The translations under genes were made by a program, and so were the position numbers. From assembly GCA_946055125.1 (NCBI GenBank), contig CAMGFF010000176.1, positions 1 through 5,394 on the forward strand: DNA of 5,394 bases, read 5' to 3'. This DNA is from an uncultured Prevotellaceae bacterium (GTDB lineage: Bacteria; Bacteroidota; Bacteroidia; Bacteroidales; Muribaculaceae). Each line of letters opens with the position of its first letter. The stretch's first letter is position 1. Below are positions 1-5,390 of this stretch, one piece after another. Under the pieces are notes generated by a model that saw nothing but the letters and a program-made list of their open reading frames with translations, was not told where the DNA came from and ran no database searches.

Positions 1-42
1 GTTCTAATATATGTTCCGTTTTAGTTGGTTCATATTTTGCGG

Positions 43-50
43 CAAATATA
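43..50 (-). promoter_or_regulatory. Possible leftward promoter -7 element (TATATTTG)
   Basis: Read on the minus strand these eight bases are TATATTTG, an exact match to the TAnnTTTG -7 box of the Bacteroidota primary sigma factor. They sit in a very AT-rich stretch (1-140) and would drive transcription leftward, out of the window. I find no good TTG-type -33 box at the expected 19-21 bp upstream on that strand, so this is a half-site only. On the + strand the same place gives only a weak candidate for the lipoprotein gene: TTG at 25-27, then 19 bp, then TATACTTA at 47-54. Chance matches are easy in sequence this AT-rich. Confidence 0.25.
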
Positions 51-146
51 CTTAAAAAAACTTGAATGTACTTTCTTTTTTTGAAAAAATGTGGAATTTT
101 TTGGTGAAAAAAAGCGGAAAATCCAAAAAAGGAATAAAACAAAGGG

Positions 147-240
147 AGCCGCTTAGTGACGCATGGCGGGGCTTTTAGCTGCTTGCTGGGCAATAAAAGG
201 AGGGGTGGGGCGTTAAATAATGATGGGGGTATGCCCTCAT
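147..240 (+). promoter_or_regulatory. Structured leader upstream of the lipoprotein gene
   Basis: Base composition changes near 140 from A/T runs to GC-rich sequence, as expected where a 5' untranslated leader begins. Two small hairpins can be drawn. One pairs AGCCGC at 147-152 with GC at 166-167 and GGCT at 170-173, with a two-base bulge. The other pairs ATGA/GGG at 220-227 with CCCTCAT at 234-240, with one bulged T. An AGGAGG at 198-203 matches the Shine-Dalgarno sequence perfectly but lies 16 nt before the nearest ATG (220), further than normal. Neither stem is long, and no known riboswitch class is recognised. Confidence 0.25.
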
Positions 241-270
241 GGTTCTTTTGATTTTTGCAGCTTGATATGA
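220..270 (+). CDS. Candidate 16-residue upstream ORF overlapping the lipoprotein start
   Basis: Reading from the double ATG at 220-225 gives MMGVCPHGSFDFCSLI and then TGA at 268-270. The stop overlaps the ATG of the lipoprotein gene as ATGA (267-270), the arrangement typical of translational coupling. An AGGAGG lies upstream at 198-203, though too distant (16 nt) for classical initiation. The peptide has no recognisable family and no run of one amino acid that would suggest attenuation. An ORF this short can arise by chance, so this is a candidate only. Confidence 0.2.
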   Translation: MMGVCPHGSFDFCSLI

Positions 271-1700
271 AACAATTCAATTTTGCGATATGGGTGCTCC
301 TTGTGGCGATTGGCATTGCCACCACGGCGTGCATTGAGGACGACTTCACCACCTCGAGCAGCGATTTGCTGGAGTTCTCCACCGACACCCTCACCTTCGA
401 CACCGTGCTCACCGATGTGGGCACGCCCACGAGGCAGTTTGTGGTGTATAACCGCCACAAGAAGATGATTAATATCTCGTCGATAAAGCTGGCCGGCGAG
501 AGCACTGGGCGCTTCTACCTGAATGTGGATGGCGTGACCGGCGAGGAGTTTCGTGATGTGGAGATACGCGGCAACGACAGTATATTCGTCTTCGTGGAGG
601 CATTTATCGACCCATCGGACGACAATGACCCTGTGGCATTTGAGGACAAGCTCAATTTTGTGACCAATGGCGTGACGCAGCAGGTGGTGGTCACCGCCTG
701 GGGGCAGAATGTGGAGCGGCTCTACTCACGCACCATCACCGCCGACACCACGCTCAATGCACTGCGCCCCTATGTGATCTTCGACACCCTGCGCGTGGCC
801 GAGGGCGCCACTCTTACTCTCGACCCCGGCACGCGCCTCTATTTCCACGACAAGGCCGCCATGGTGGTGGATGGCACCCTGCTTGCCCGCGGCACTGCCG
901 TGCAGCCCATCGACCTGCGCGGCGACCGCCTCGACCATGTGGTGGGCGGCATCGGCTACGACATCATGGCGAGCCAGTGGGACGGCGTGCGCCTCACGGC
1001 CTCAAGCTATGGCAATGAGCTGCACCATGTGTATATGCGCGGCACCTCCACAGGGCTCGTGGCCGACTCGGCAAGCACCGACCGCCGCAAGCTCTTAATC
1101 CTCAACTCGGTGCTGCACAACTCGGCCGGCTCGGTGCTCACAGCCTCCCATGTGTGGATTGATGCCTGGGGCAGCGAGCTCAGCGACTCCCACCACGCCG
1201 TGGCCTCGCTCACCGGCGGCCGCTACAGCTTCGTGAACTGCACCCTGGGCAACTACTATCTCTTCAGCTACATCGATGAGCCAATACTCTCGCTCTACTA
1301 TCTGCTGGGCGAGGAAAGCGACGGCTCCACGCCGCTCATGACCGCCAACTTCGACAACTGCATATTCTATGGCCTAACCTCGGGCATCAACGTGGGCGAC
1401 CTCACCGGCTCAAGCGTGCTGCTGCGCAACTGTCTGCTCGCCTCCTCGGGCTTCGACGACGACAATTTCATTGCCTGCGTGTGGGAGGGTGACCCAAAGT
1501 TCTATGTGGTGCGCGATGAATACATCTTCGACTACCGCCTCCACAACGAGAGCAACGCCATAGGCACGGGCAACCCCAACCTCTGCCCCGCCGAGATAGC
1601 CCTCGACCGCTACGGCATCCCACGCCTGCAGCCCGACGGCACAATCGACCTGGGCGCCTACACCTGGGTTCCCGAGCCCCCCGAAGAAGACCGGCAATAA
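267..1700 (+). CDS. Surface lipoprotein with predicted right-handed beta-helix
   Basis: A 477-residue envelope protein of unknown biochemical role. Residues 1-21 form a lipoprotein signal peptide (one Lys, then a hydrophobic stretch at 6-18) with a relaxed lipobox ending TTA before Cys22. The following IEDD is acidic, like the lipoprotein export signal that sends Bacteroidota lipoproteins to the outer face of the outer membrane. Residues about 33-152 look like an all-beta domain (LEFSTDTLTFDTVLTDVGT, then YNRHKK and ISSIKLAGE). Residues about 165-400 carry the short beta/Asn-rich turns of a right-handed parallel beta-helix (RGDRLDH, SQWDGVRL, FVNCTLGNYY, NFDNCIFYG). The C-terminus has AIGTGNP and DLGAYTW, as at the ends of such helices. 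From memory this matches a conserved Bacteroidota family of uncharacterised lipoproteins. No pectate-lyase-type active site is evident. ATG 267 is preferred over in-frame TTG 255 because it puts the signal peptide at the terminus. folB follows after 38 bp. Confidence 0.88.
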   Translation: MKQFNFAIWVLLVAIGIATTACIEDDFTTSSSDLLEFSTDTLTFDTVLTDVGTPTRQFVVYNRHKKMINISSIKLAGESTGRFYLNVDGVTGEEFRDVEIRGNDSIFVFVEAFIDPSDDNDPVAFEDKLNFVTNGVTQQVVVTAWGQNVERLYSRTITADTTLNALRPYVIFDTLRVAEGATLTLDPGTRLYFHDKAAMVVDGTLLARGTAVQPIDLRGDRLDHVVGGIGYDIMASQWDGVRLTASSYGNELHHVYMRGTSTGLVADSASTDRRKLLILNSVLHNSAGSVLTASHVWIDAWGSELSDSHHAVASLTGGRYSFVNCTLGNYYLFSYIDEPILSLYYLLGEESDGSTPLMTANFDNCIFYGLTSGINVGDLTGSSVLLRNCLLASSGFDDDNFIACVWEGDPKFYVVRDEYIFDYRLHNESNAIGTGNPNLCPAEIALDRYGIPRLQPDGTIDLGAYTWVPEPPEEDRQ

Positions 1701-1702
1701 TC

Positions 1703-1730
1703 TTCCCCTCACCTCTCACCTCTTACCTCT
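1703..1730. repeat. Heptamer tandem repeat, unit CACCTCT
   Basis: Three adjacent seven-base units lie at 1710-1716 (CACCTCT), 1717-1723 (CACCTCT) and 1724-1730 (TACCTCT). A degenerate copy, TTCCCCT, precedes them at 1703-1709. The array fills most of the 38-bp gap between the lipoprotein stop and the folB start, is pure pyrimidine apart from one A per unit, and is followed directly by CTAAAACA and the folB ATG. A second heptamer array of the same base composition lies at 2624-2647. Confidence 0.75.
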
Positions 1731-1738
1731 CTAAAACA

Positions 1739-2092
1739 ATGACCACCACTATCACCCTCAATCGCCTCCGCTTCCACGCCTATCACGGCGTGATGGAGCA
1801 AGAACGCCGCGTGGGCAACACCTTCGAGGTGACGCTCACCGTGAAATATCCTTTCCACAAGGCTATGGAAACCGACTGCCTCGACCACACCCTCAACTAC
1901 GCCCTCCTCTACGAGGCCGTGGCCGCCGAGATGCAGCAGCCCTCGCAGCTCCTTGAGCATGTGGCCGGCCGCATCATCAAGGCCATCAAGCAGCAGTTCC
2001 CTCTCATTGTGGGCGGAACGGTGAAAGTGGCAAAACTCTGTCCGCCCATCAAGGCACAGATGCAGAGCGTGGAGGTGCAGGTTGATTTCTAA
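1739..2092 (+). CDS. folB: Dihydroneopterin aldolase FolB
   Basis: FolB splits 7,8-dihydroneopterin into 6-hydroxymethyl-7,8-dihydropterin and glycolaldehyde in cytoplasmic folate synthesis. The 117-residue product has the usual family length and is complete. Motifs in order are RFHAYHGV (11-18), Glu22 in EQERRVGN, LDHTLNYALLY (48-58), PSQLLEHVA (68-76), and KLCPPI (99-104). Glu22, Tyr54, Glu73 and Lys99 fall at the positions of the substrate-binding and catalytic residues known from Staphylococcus aureus FolB (Glu22, Tyr54, Glu74, Lys100). The related 7,8-dihydroneopterin triphosphate epimerase (FolX) is a less likely reading. No other folate gene is next to it. ATG 1739 is the natural start, since it gives the family's normal N-terminus. 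There is no Shine-Dalgarno sequence, which is common in Bacteroidota. The downstream gene begins 12 bp after the stop, so the two are probably co-transcribed. Confidence 0.95.
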   Translation: MTTTITLNRLRFHAYHGVMEQERRVGNTFEVTLTVKYPFHKAMETDCLDHTLNYALLYEAVAAEMQQPSQLLEHVAGRIIKAIKQQFPLIVGGTVKVAKLCPPIKAQMQSVEVQVDF

Positions 2093-2104
2093 ATCAAGGA
2101 CATT

Positions 2105-2614
2105 ATGATTACGCGCGACAGTCTGAAGGGGGCATGCAGTGAGGGTGAGGCTCTCGCCATCTGCCACGAAATGCGCCGGCAAGGCAACTTTGCCGCCGTG
2201 TGCCGCTCGTTTATGCACGATGAAGACTACCAGGTGGCACGCAATATGCTATGGGCGCTCACCAAGGTGAGCCGCGATGAGATAGCGCAGCTCCAGCCCA
2301 TGCTCCATGAGCTCATCGACCTCGCTATGACCACCGCCAACCCCTCGGTACGCCGCCTTGCGCTCAATGTGGTGGAGCGCCTCGCGATGCCCATCGCCGA
2401 CGTGCGTGGCGACTTCCTCAACTTCTGCCTCGACCATGCCACCGACGTGGCCGAATATCCCGGCATACAGTCGCTCTGCCTGAAGCTCGCCCACCGCATG
2501 AGCCTGTATTTCCCCGAAATCCTCAGCGAGCTGCACCGCATCCTCCTCACGCTCCCCACCGAGTCCTATAGCCCGGCCCTCCTCAGCGTGCGCCGCCGCA
2601 TCCTCACCCACTAA
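2105..2614 (+). CDS. HEAT-like alpha-helical protein of unknown function
   Basis: A 169-residue soluble protein with no signal peptide or membrane segment; I do not recognise a named family. The sequence reads as successive amphipathic helix pairs at about 41-55/63-76, 79-94/99-112 and 116-132/136-149. The second contains NPSVRRLALNVVERL (79-93), close to the HEAT/Armadillo pattern of a Pro followed by an aliphatic helix with conserved Arg. HEAT-type solenoids usually serve as protein-binding or nucleic-acid-binding scaffolds, so a scaffold role is possible, but nothing identifies a partner. There is no catalytic motif. The ATG lies 4 nt after AAGGA (2096-2100), a rare Shine-Dalgarno-like site in this window, and 12 bp after the folB stop, which implies co-expression with folB. 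The helical prediction is by eye; that it is a real gene is well supported by its placement and codon use like its neighbours. Confidence 0.8.
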   Translation: MITRDSLKGACSEGEALAICHEMRRQGNFAAVCRSFMHDEDYQVARNMLWALTKVSRDEIAQLQPMLHELIDLAMTTANPSVRRLALNVVERLAMPIADVRGDFLNFCLDHATDVAEYPGIQSLCLKLAHRMSLYFPEILSELHRILLTLPTESYSPALLSVRRRILTH

Positions 2615-2623
2615 TATCTAAAA

Positions 2624-2647
2624 ACTCCTCACTCCTCACTCCTCACT
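2624..2647. repeat. Heptamer tandem repeat, unit ACTCCTC
   Basis: Three perfect copies of ACTCCTC (2624-2630, 2631-2637, 2638-2644) plus a partial ACT (2645-2647) begin nine bases after the stop of the HEAT-like gene. The unit has the same composition (one A, four C, two T) and the same strand bias as the array at 1703-1730, but a different base order. It is immediately followed by the AT-rich hairpin at 2648-2666. Confidence 0.85.
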
Positions 2648-2666
2648 GAAAAAACCAAGTTTTTTC
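2648..2666. terminator. AT-rich perfect hairpin, possible terminator
   Basis: GAAAAAAC (2648-2655) and GTTTTTTC (2659-2666) are exact reverse complements around a CAA loop: an 8-bp stem with six A/T pairs and a six-T run in its right arm. It lies 34 bp past the end of the presumed three-gene unit and just before the promoter candidate of the next gene, where a terminator would be expected. The lack of a GC-rich stem makes it a weak intrinsic terminator. It may instead be an A/T tract that helps the downstream promoter. Confidence 0.35.
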
Positions 2667-2697
2667 TTGCATATCTCAGGAATTATTGCGAATATTG
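2667..2697 (+). promoter_or_regulatory. Candidate Bacteroidota-type promoter for the PBP1A gene
   Basis: TTGC at 2667-2670 is followed after exactly 19 bp by GAATATTG at 2690-2697, a degenerate match (four of the six fixed bases) to the TAnnTTTG -7 box. The spacing is that of the Bacteroidota primary sigma factor. A T-rich tract lies directly upstream. Transcription would begin near 2703-2706, giving a leader of about 90 nt. An alternative -7 ending in CACTTTG (2698-2704) lacks a well-placed -33 partner. Confidence 0.45.
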
Positions 2698-2710
2698 CAC
2701 TTTGTTTTGG

Positions 2711-2758
2711 AGGGAGTCGCCGAGAGCCTTTGCCTAATGGCTCACGGTGTGACTTCTT
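2711..2758 (+). promoter_or_regulatory. Long stem-loop in the PBP1A mRNA leader
   Basis: Bases 2711-2758 fold by eye into one long hairpin. Bases 2711-2718 pair with 2751-2758 (8 pairs, two G.U). Bases 2719-2722 pair with 2745-2748 (4 pairs, one G.U), with GT at 2749-2750 bulged. After an A.A mismatch (2723/2744), GAGCC at 2724-2728 pairs with GGCTC at 2739-2743, closing a 10-nt loop. That makes 17 pairs in 48 nt. With the promoter proposed here it would sit within about 10 nt of the mRNA 5' end and 36 nt before the ATG. It is not followed by a U run, so it does not look like a terminator. No known riboswitch class is recognised. Confidence 0.5.
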
Positions 2759-2794
2759 GGCAACTTGACAAAGAACCTACAAAGATACTTTTCT

Positions 2795-5263
2795 ATGAGT
2801 TTCTCTAAAGACAAGCTGATTGCCGCGCTCACCACAGCATGGAGCTGGGTGAAGCGGTATTGCCGAAAGGCATGGAGCTGGTATGCCGGCCTTTACCGAG
2901 GCGCGAAGTGGTATAAGAAGTGCGCCGTGGGCACGCTCTCGTTTATCATCGCCTTTATTTTCTATCTTGTGGCGGTCAACCTCAACCTCTTCTGGCTCTT
3001 TGGCAAGTCGCCCACTATCCACAGCATCATGAATCCGCCCACGAGCAACGCCTCGATGCTCTTCAGCGCCGACAGCGTGATGATAGGCAAATACTTCAGC
3101 GAGAACCGCACCCCGGTAGAATACTCCGAAATCAATCCCCTCTTCTTCAAGGCCCTCATCGACACCGAGGACGAGCGCTTCTATAGCCACCACGGCATCG
3201 ACTTCCAGGGACTCTTTGCCGCAGTGAAGGATATGCTCGGCGGCAAGGCCCGCGGCGCATCGACCATCACGCAGCAGCTGGTGAAGAATATGTTCCGCGT
3301 GCGCACGCAGTATTCCACCGGTCTGCTGGGCAAGGTGCCGGGGCTTAAAATCGTGATTATGAAGAGCAAGGAGTGGATTCTCGCCGTGGAGCTCGAGATG
3401 TTCTACTCCAAGGAGGAAATCCTCACCATGTATGCCAACACCGTCGATTTCGGCAGCAACGCCTACGGCATAAAGACGGCGGCCAAGACCTACTTCAACG
3501 TGCTGCCGCGCGACCTCAACGCCGAGCAGTCGGCCGTGCTCGTGGGCCTGCTCAAGGCCACGAGCACCTACAATCCCAAGCTCAACCCCAAGAACAGCCT
3601 GCGCCGCCGCAACGTGGTGCTGCAGAACATGCTCACCCACGGCGACCTAACCAAGCAGCAATTCGACTCAATAAGCGCCCTGCCCATCGACCTCAACTTC
3701 CGCGTTGAGAACGCCTACGACGGGCAAGCCCTCCACTTCCGCCAGGCCGTGGCCGCCGAGCTGCGCGAGTGGTGCCGCGACAATGGCTACGACCTCTATG
3801 CCGACGGGCTGAAAATCTACACCACCATCGACACCCGCATGCAGCACTATGCCGAGGAAGCCGCTCGCAAGCACATGAAGCAGCTCCAGGCCAATTTCCG
3901 CAGCCACTGGGGCTCCATTAATCCCTGGCAGGACGAGAACCACCGCGAAATCCCCGGCTTCATCGAGGACATCGCCAAGCGCACCGACGCCTACAAGAAG
4001 CTCGCCGCCCGATTCCCCGACGACCCCGACTCGGTGGACTACTACATGAACAAGCCACACCGCGTGCGCCTCTTCGACTACGACGGCATTCGCGAGGACT
4101 CCCTGAGCTCGATGGACTCGATTCGCTACATGGTGCGATTCATGCACACCGCATTTGTGGCCATGGAGCCGCAGACGGGCCATGTGAAGGCCTGGGTGGG
4201 CGACATCGACTTCAAGACGTGGAAATACGACAAGGTCACTGCCCACCGCCAGCCCGGCAGCACATTCAAGCTCTTCGTGTATACCGCCGCCATGAACAGC
4301 GGCCTCACCCCCTGCGACCGCCGCACCGACTCCTGGCTGAGCCTCGACGTGACCGGCCCCGACGGCAAGCCCGCCAAGTGGTCGCCACGCAATGCCAACG
4401 GCGTGTATTCGGGCGACACCATAACACTGAAGTCGGCCTTTGCACAGTCGATCAACACCGTGGCGGTGAAGCTCGGCATGGAGGTGGGCATCAACAATGT
4501 GGTGGCCACGGCCCACGATATGGGAATCAACTCGAAGCTCCAGGAAGCCCCCGCGCTGTGCCTCGGCGCGAGCGACGTGACCCTGCTTGAGATGGTCAAC
4601 GCCTACTGCTGCGTGGCCGACGACGGCGTGCACCACGACCCCGTGCTCGTCACTCGCATCGAAGACTCCAAGGGCAACACAATCTACACCGCCCCCGACG
4701 TGCAGCGGCAGGCCATACCCTACCGCTCGGCATTCCTCATGCAGCAAATGCTCATGGCCGGAATGCGCGAGCCGGGCGGCACCTCAATGGCTCTGTGGGG
4801 CTATGTGAGCCCATTCTGCGGCGACACCGACTTTGGCGGGAAGACCGGCTCATCGAGCAACTACAGCGACGCATGGTTTGTGGGCGTGTCGCCGGGCCTC
4901 GTGGTAGGAGCCTGGGTGGGCGGCGAATACCGCTGCATACACTTCCGCAACAGCCAGTATGGCCAGGGCAGCCGCGCCGCCCTGCCGGTGTGTGGCTACT
5001 TCCTGCAGTCGCTTATGGCCGACGGCCGCTTCAAGCAGTATCACCGCAAGTTTGGCGAGCCAAAGGAGCAGATCCCCGTGTCGGCCTATGGCTGCGCCGC
5101 CTGCTGGAAGCAGCCCGTCGACAGCGACACCGTGGCATTCTCCCCCGACTCCCTCCTCCTCCTCGACAAGGGCGAAGAAATAATCCTCCCCGAGGAAGAG
5201 CTTGAGGAAGACCTCGGCATCGACGACGACGAAGACCTCCCCAAAACCGACCCCTCCATATGA
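2795..5263 (+). CDS. Class A penicillin-binding protein (PBP1A), bifunctional peptidoglycan synthase
   Basis: This 822-residue inner-membrane enzyme polymerises lipid II into glycan strands and cross-links their peptides in the periplasm. A basic, Trp-rich cytoplasmic segment (1-43) precedes one membrane span (about 44-69). The family-51 glycosyltransferase domain shows EDERFYSHHG (125-134; Glu125 is the expected catalytic residue), GASTITQQLVKN (154-165), KSKE (190-193), KEEILTMYAN (206-215) and RRNVVLQNM (271-279). The transpeptidase domain shows the serine motif STFK (489-492, nucleophile Ser489), SIN (552-554) and KTGS (683-686). Residues about 355-445 form a long inter-domain insert typical of Bacteroidota homologues as I recall them. 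The first residue of the usual RKxxE motif is Met189. The C-terminus adds CAAC (767-770) and a strongly acidic tail (about 792-816). ATG 2795 is chosen; TTG 2765 would add ten residues. All catalytic motifs are intact. The gene is probably transcribed from its own promoter. Confidence 0.96.
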   Translation: MSFSKDKLIAALTTAWSWVKRYCRKAWSWYAGLYRGAKWYKKCAVGTLSFIIAFIFYLVAVNLNLFWLFGKSPTIHSIMNPPTSNASMLFSADSVMIGKYFSENRTPVEYSEINPLFFKALIDTEDERFYSHHGIDFQGLFAAVKDMLGGKARGASTITQQLVKNMFRVRTQYSTGLLGKVPGLKIVIMKSKEWILAVELEMFYSKEEILTMYANTVDFGSNAYGIKTAAKTYFNVLPRDLNAEQSAVLVGLLKATSTYNPKLNPKNSLRRRNVVLQNMLTHGDLTKQQFDSISALPIDLNFRVENAYDGQALHFRQAVAAELREWCRDNGYDLYADGLKIYTTIDTRMQHYAEEAARKHMKQLQANFRSHWGSINPWQDENHREIPGFIEDIAKRTDAYKKLAARFPDDPDSVDYYMNKPHRVRLFDYDGIREDSLSSMDSIRYMVRFMHTAFVAMEPQTGHVKAWVGDIDFKTWKYDKVTAHRQPGSTFKLFVYTAAMNSGLTPCDRRTDSWLSLDVTGPDGKPAKWSPRNANGVYSGDTITLKSAFAQSINTVAVKLGMEVGINNVVATAHDMGINSKLQEAPALCLGASDVTLLEMVNAYCCVADDGVHHDPVLVTRIEDSKGNTIYTAPDVQRQAIPYRSAFLMQQMLMAGMREPGGTSMALWGYVSPFCGDTDFGGKTGSSSNYSDAWFVGVSPGLVVGAWVGGEYRCIHFRNSQYGQGSRAALPVCGYFLQSLMADGRFKQYHRKFGEPKEQIPVSAYGCAACWKQPVDSDTVAFSPDSLLLLDKGEEIILPEEELEEDLGIDDDEDLPKTDPSI

Positions 5264-5267
5264 CCTG

Positions 5268-5310
5268 GAGGGGCAGCTGCGCGAATGACTACAGCCCCCT
5301 CACAAAGGGG
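5268..5310 (+). terminator. Hairpins just after the PBP1A stop, possible terminator
   Basis: Four bases after the PBP1A stop codon, GAGGGG (5268-5273) can pair with CCCCTC (5296-5301), strengthened by CTG (5277-5279) with CAG (5292-5294). The same CCCCT (5296-5300) can instead pair with AGGGG (5306-5310) around a CACAA loop. The two hairpins exclude each other. Position after a long gene suggests transcript termination or mRNA end protection, but no T run follows, so an intrinsic terminator is not proven. Confidence 0.3.
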
Positions 5311-5390
5311 ACGTATCAAAATGGAAAAACAATCACTTATGTCATCGCCTGATTGTGAGGCGGTAACGCGGACGCACCGGGGTACGTCCC
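5308..5390. repeat. Inverted-repeat cluster, possible intergenic palindromic element
   Basis: GGGACGTA (5308-5315) and TACGTCCC (5383-5390) are exact 8-bp inverted repeats enclosing 67 bp. Inside lie ACAATCA (5329-5335) with TGATTGT (5350-5356), CGCCT (5346-5350) with AGGCG (5358-5362), and the 20-bp palindrome at 5370-5389 (GGACGCACC, GG, GGTACGTCC) with one mismatch. On the minus-strand RNA that mismatch becomes a G.U pair, so the 9-bp arms are fully pairable. The stretch is GC-rich, unlike the AT-rich gaps elsewhere in the window, and has no convincing gene. It could be a dispersed palindromic repeat or a structured RNA cut by the window edge. Confidence 0.45.

Noticed and set aside
50..135. 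Runs of A and T considered as an intrinsic terminator for an upstream gene.
   Set aside because: There is no GC-containing stem before the T runs; the sequence is simply AT-rich intergenic DNA.
255..266. TTG 255 as the start of the lipoprotein, adding four residues.
   Set aside because: ATG 267 puts Met-Lys directly before the hydrophobic signal segment, the normal form of a lipoprotein signal peptide.
1709..2218. A 169-codon minus-strand open frame covering folB and the start of the HEAT-like gene.
   Set aside because: It is antisense to a well-supported folB with conserved active-site residues, and its own translation is His/Leu-rich with no recognisable motif.
2765..2794. TTG 2765 as the start of PBP1A, adding ten residues.
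   Set aside because: ATG 2795 gives a sensible short cytoplasmic N-terminus before the membrane span, and TTG starts are rarer. The extension adds no domain, so it is kept only as an alternative.
2777..3640. A long open frame of 287 codons on the minus strand inside the PBP1A gene, and another at 3668-4747.
   Set aside because: Both are shadows of a GC-rich gene. Their translations are rich in His, Val, Gly and Ala without domains, whereas the + strand frame carries every PBP1A motif.
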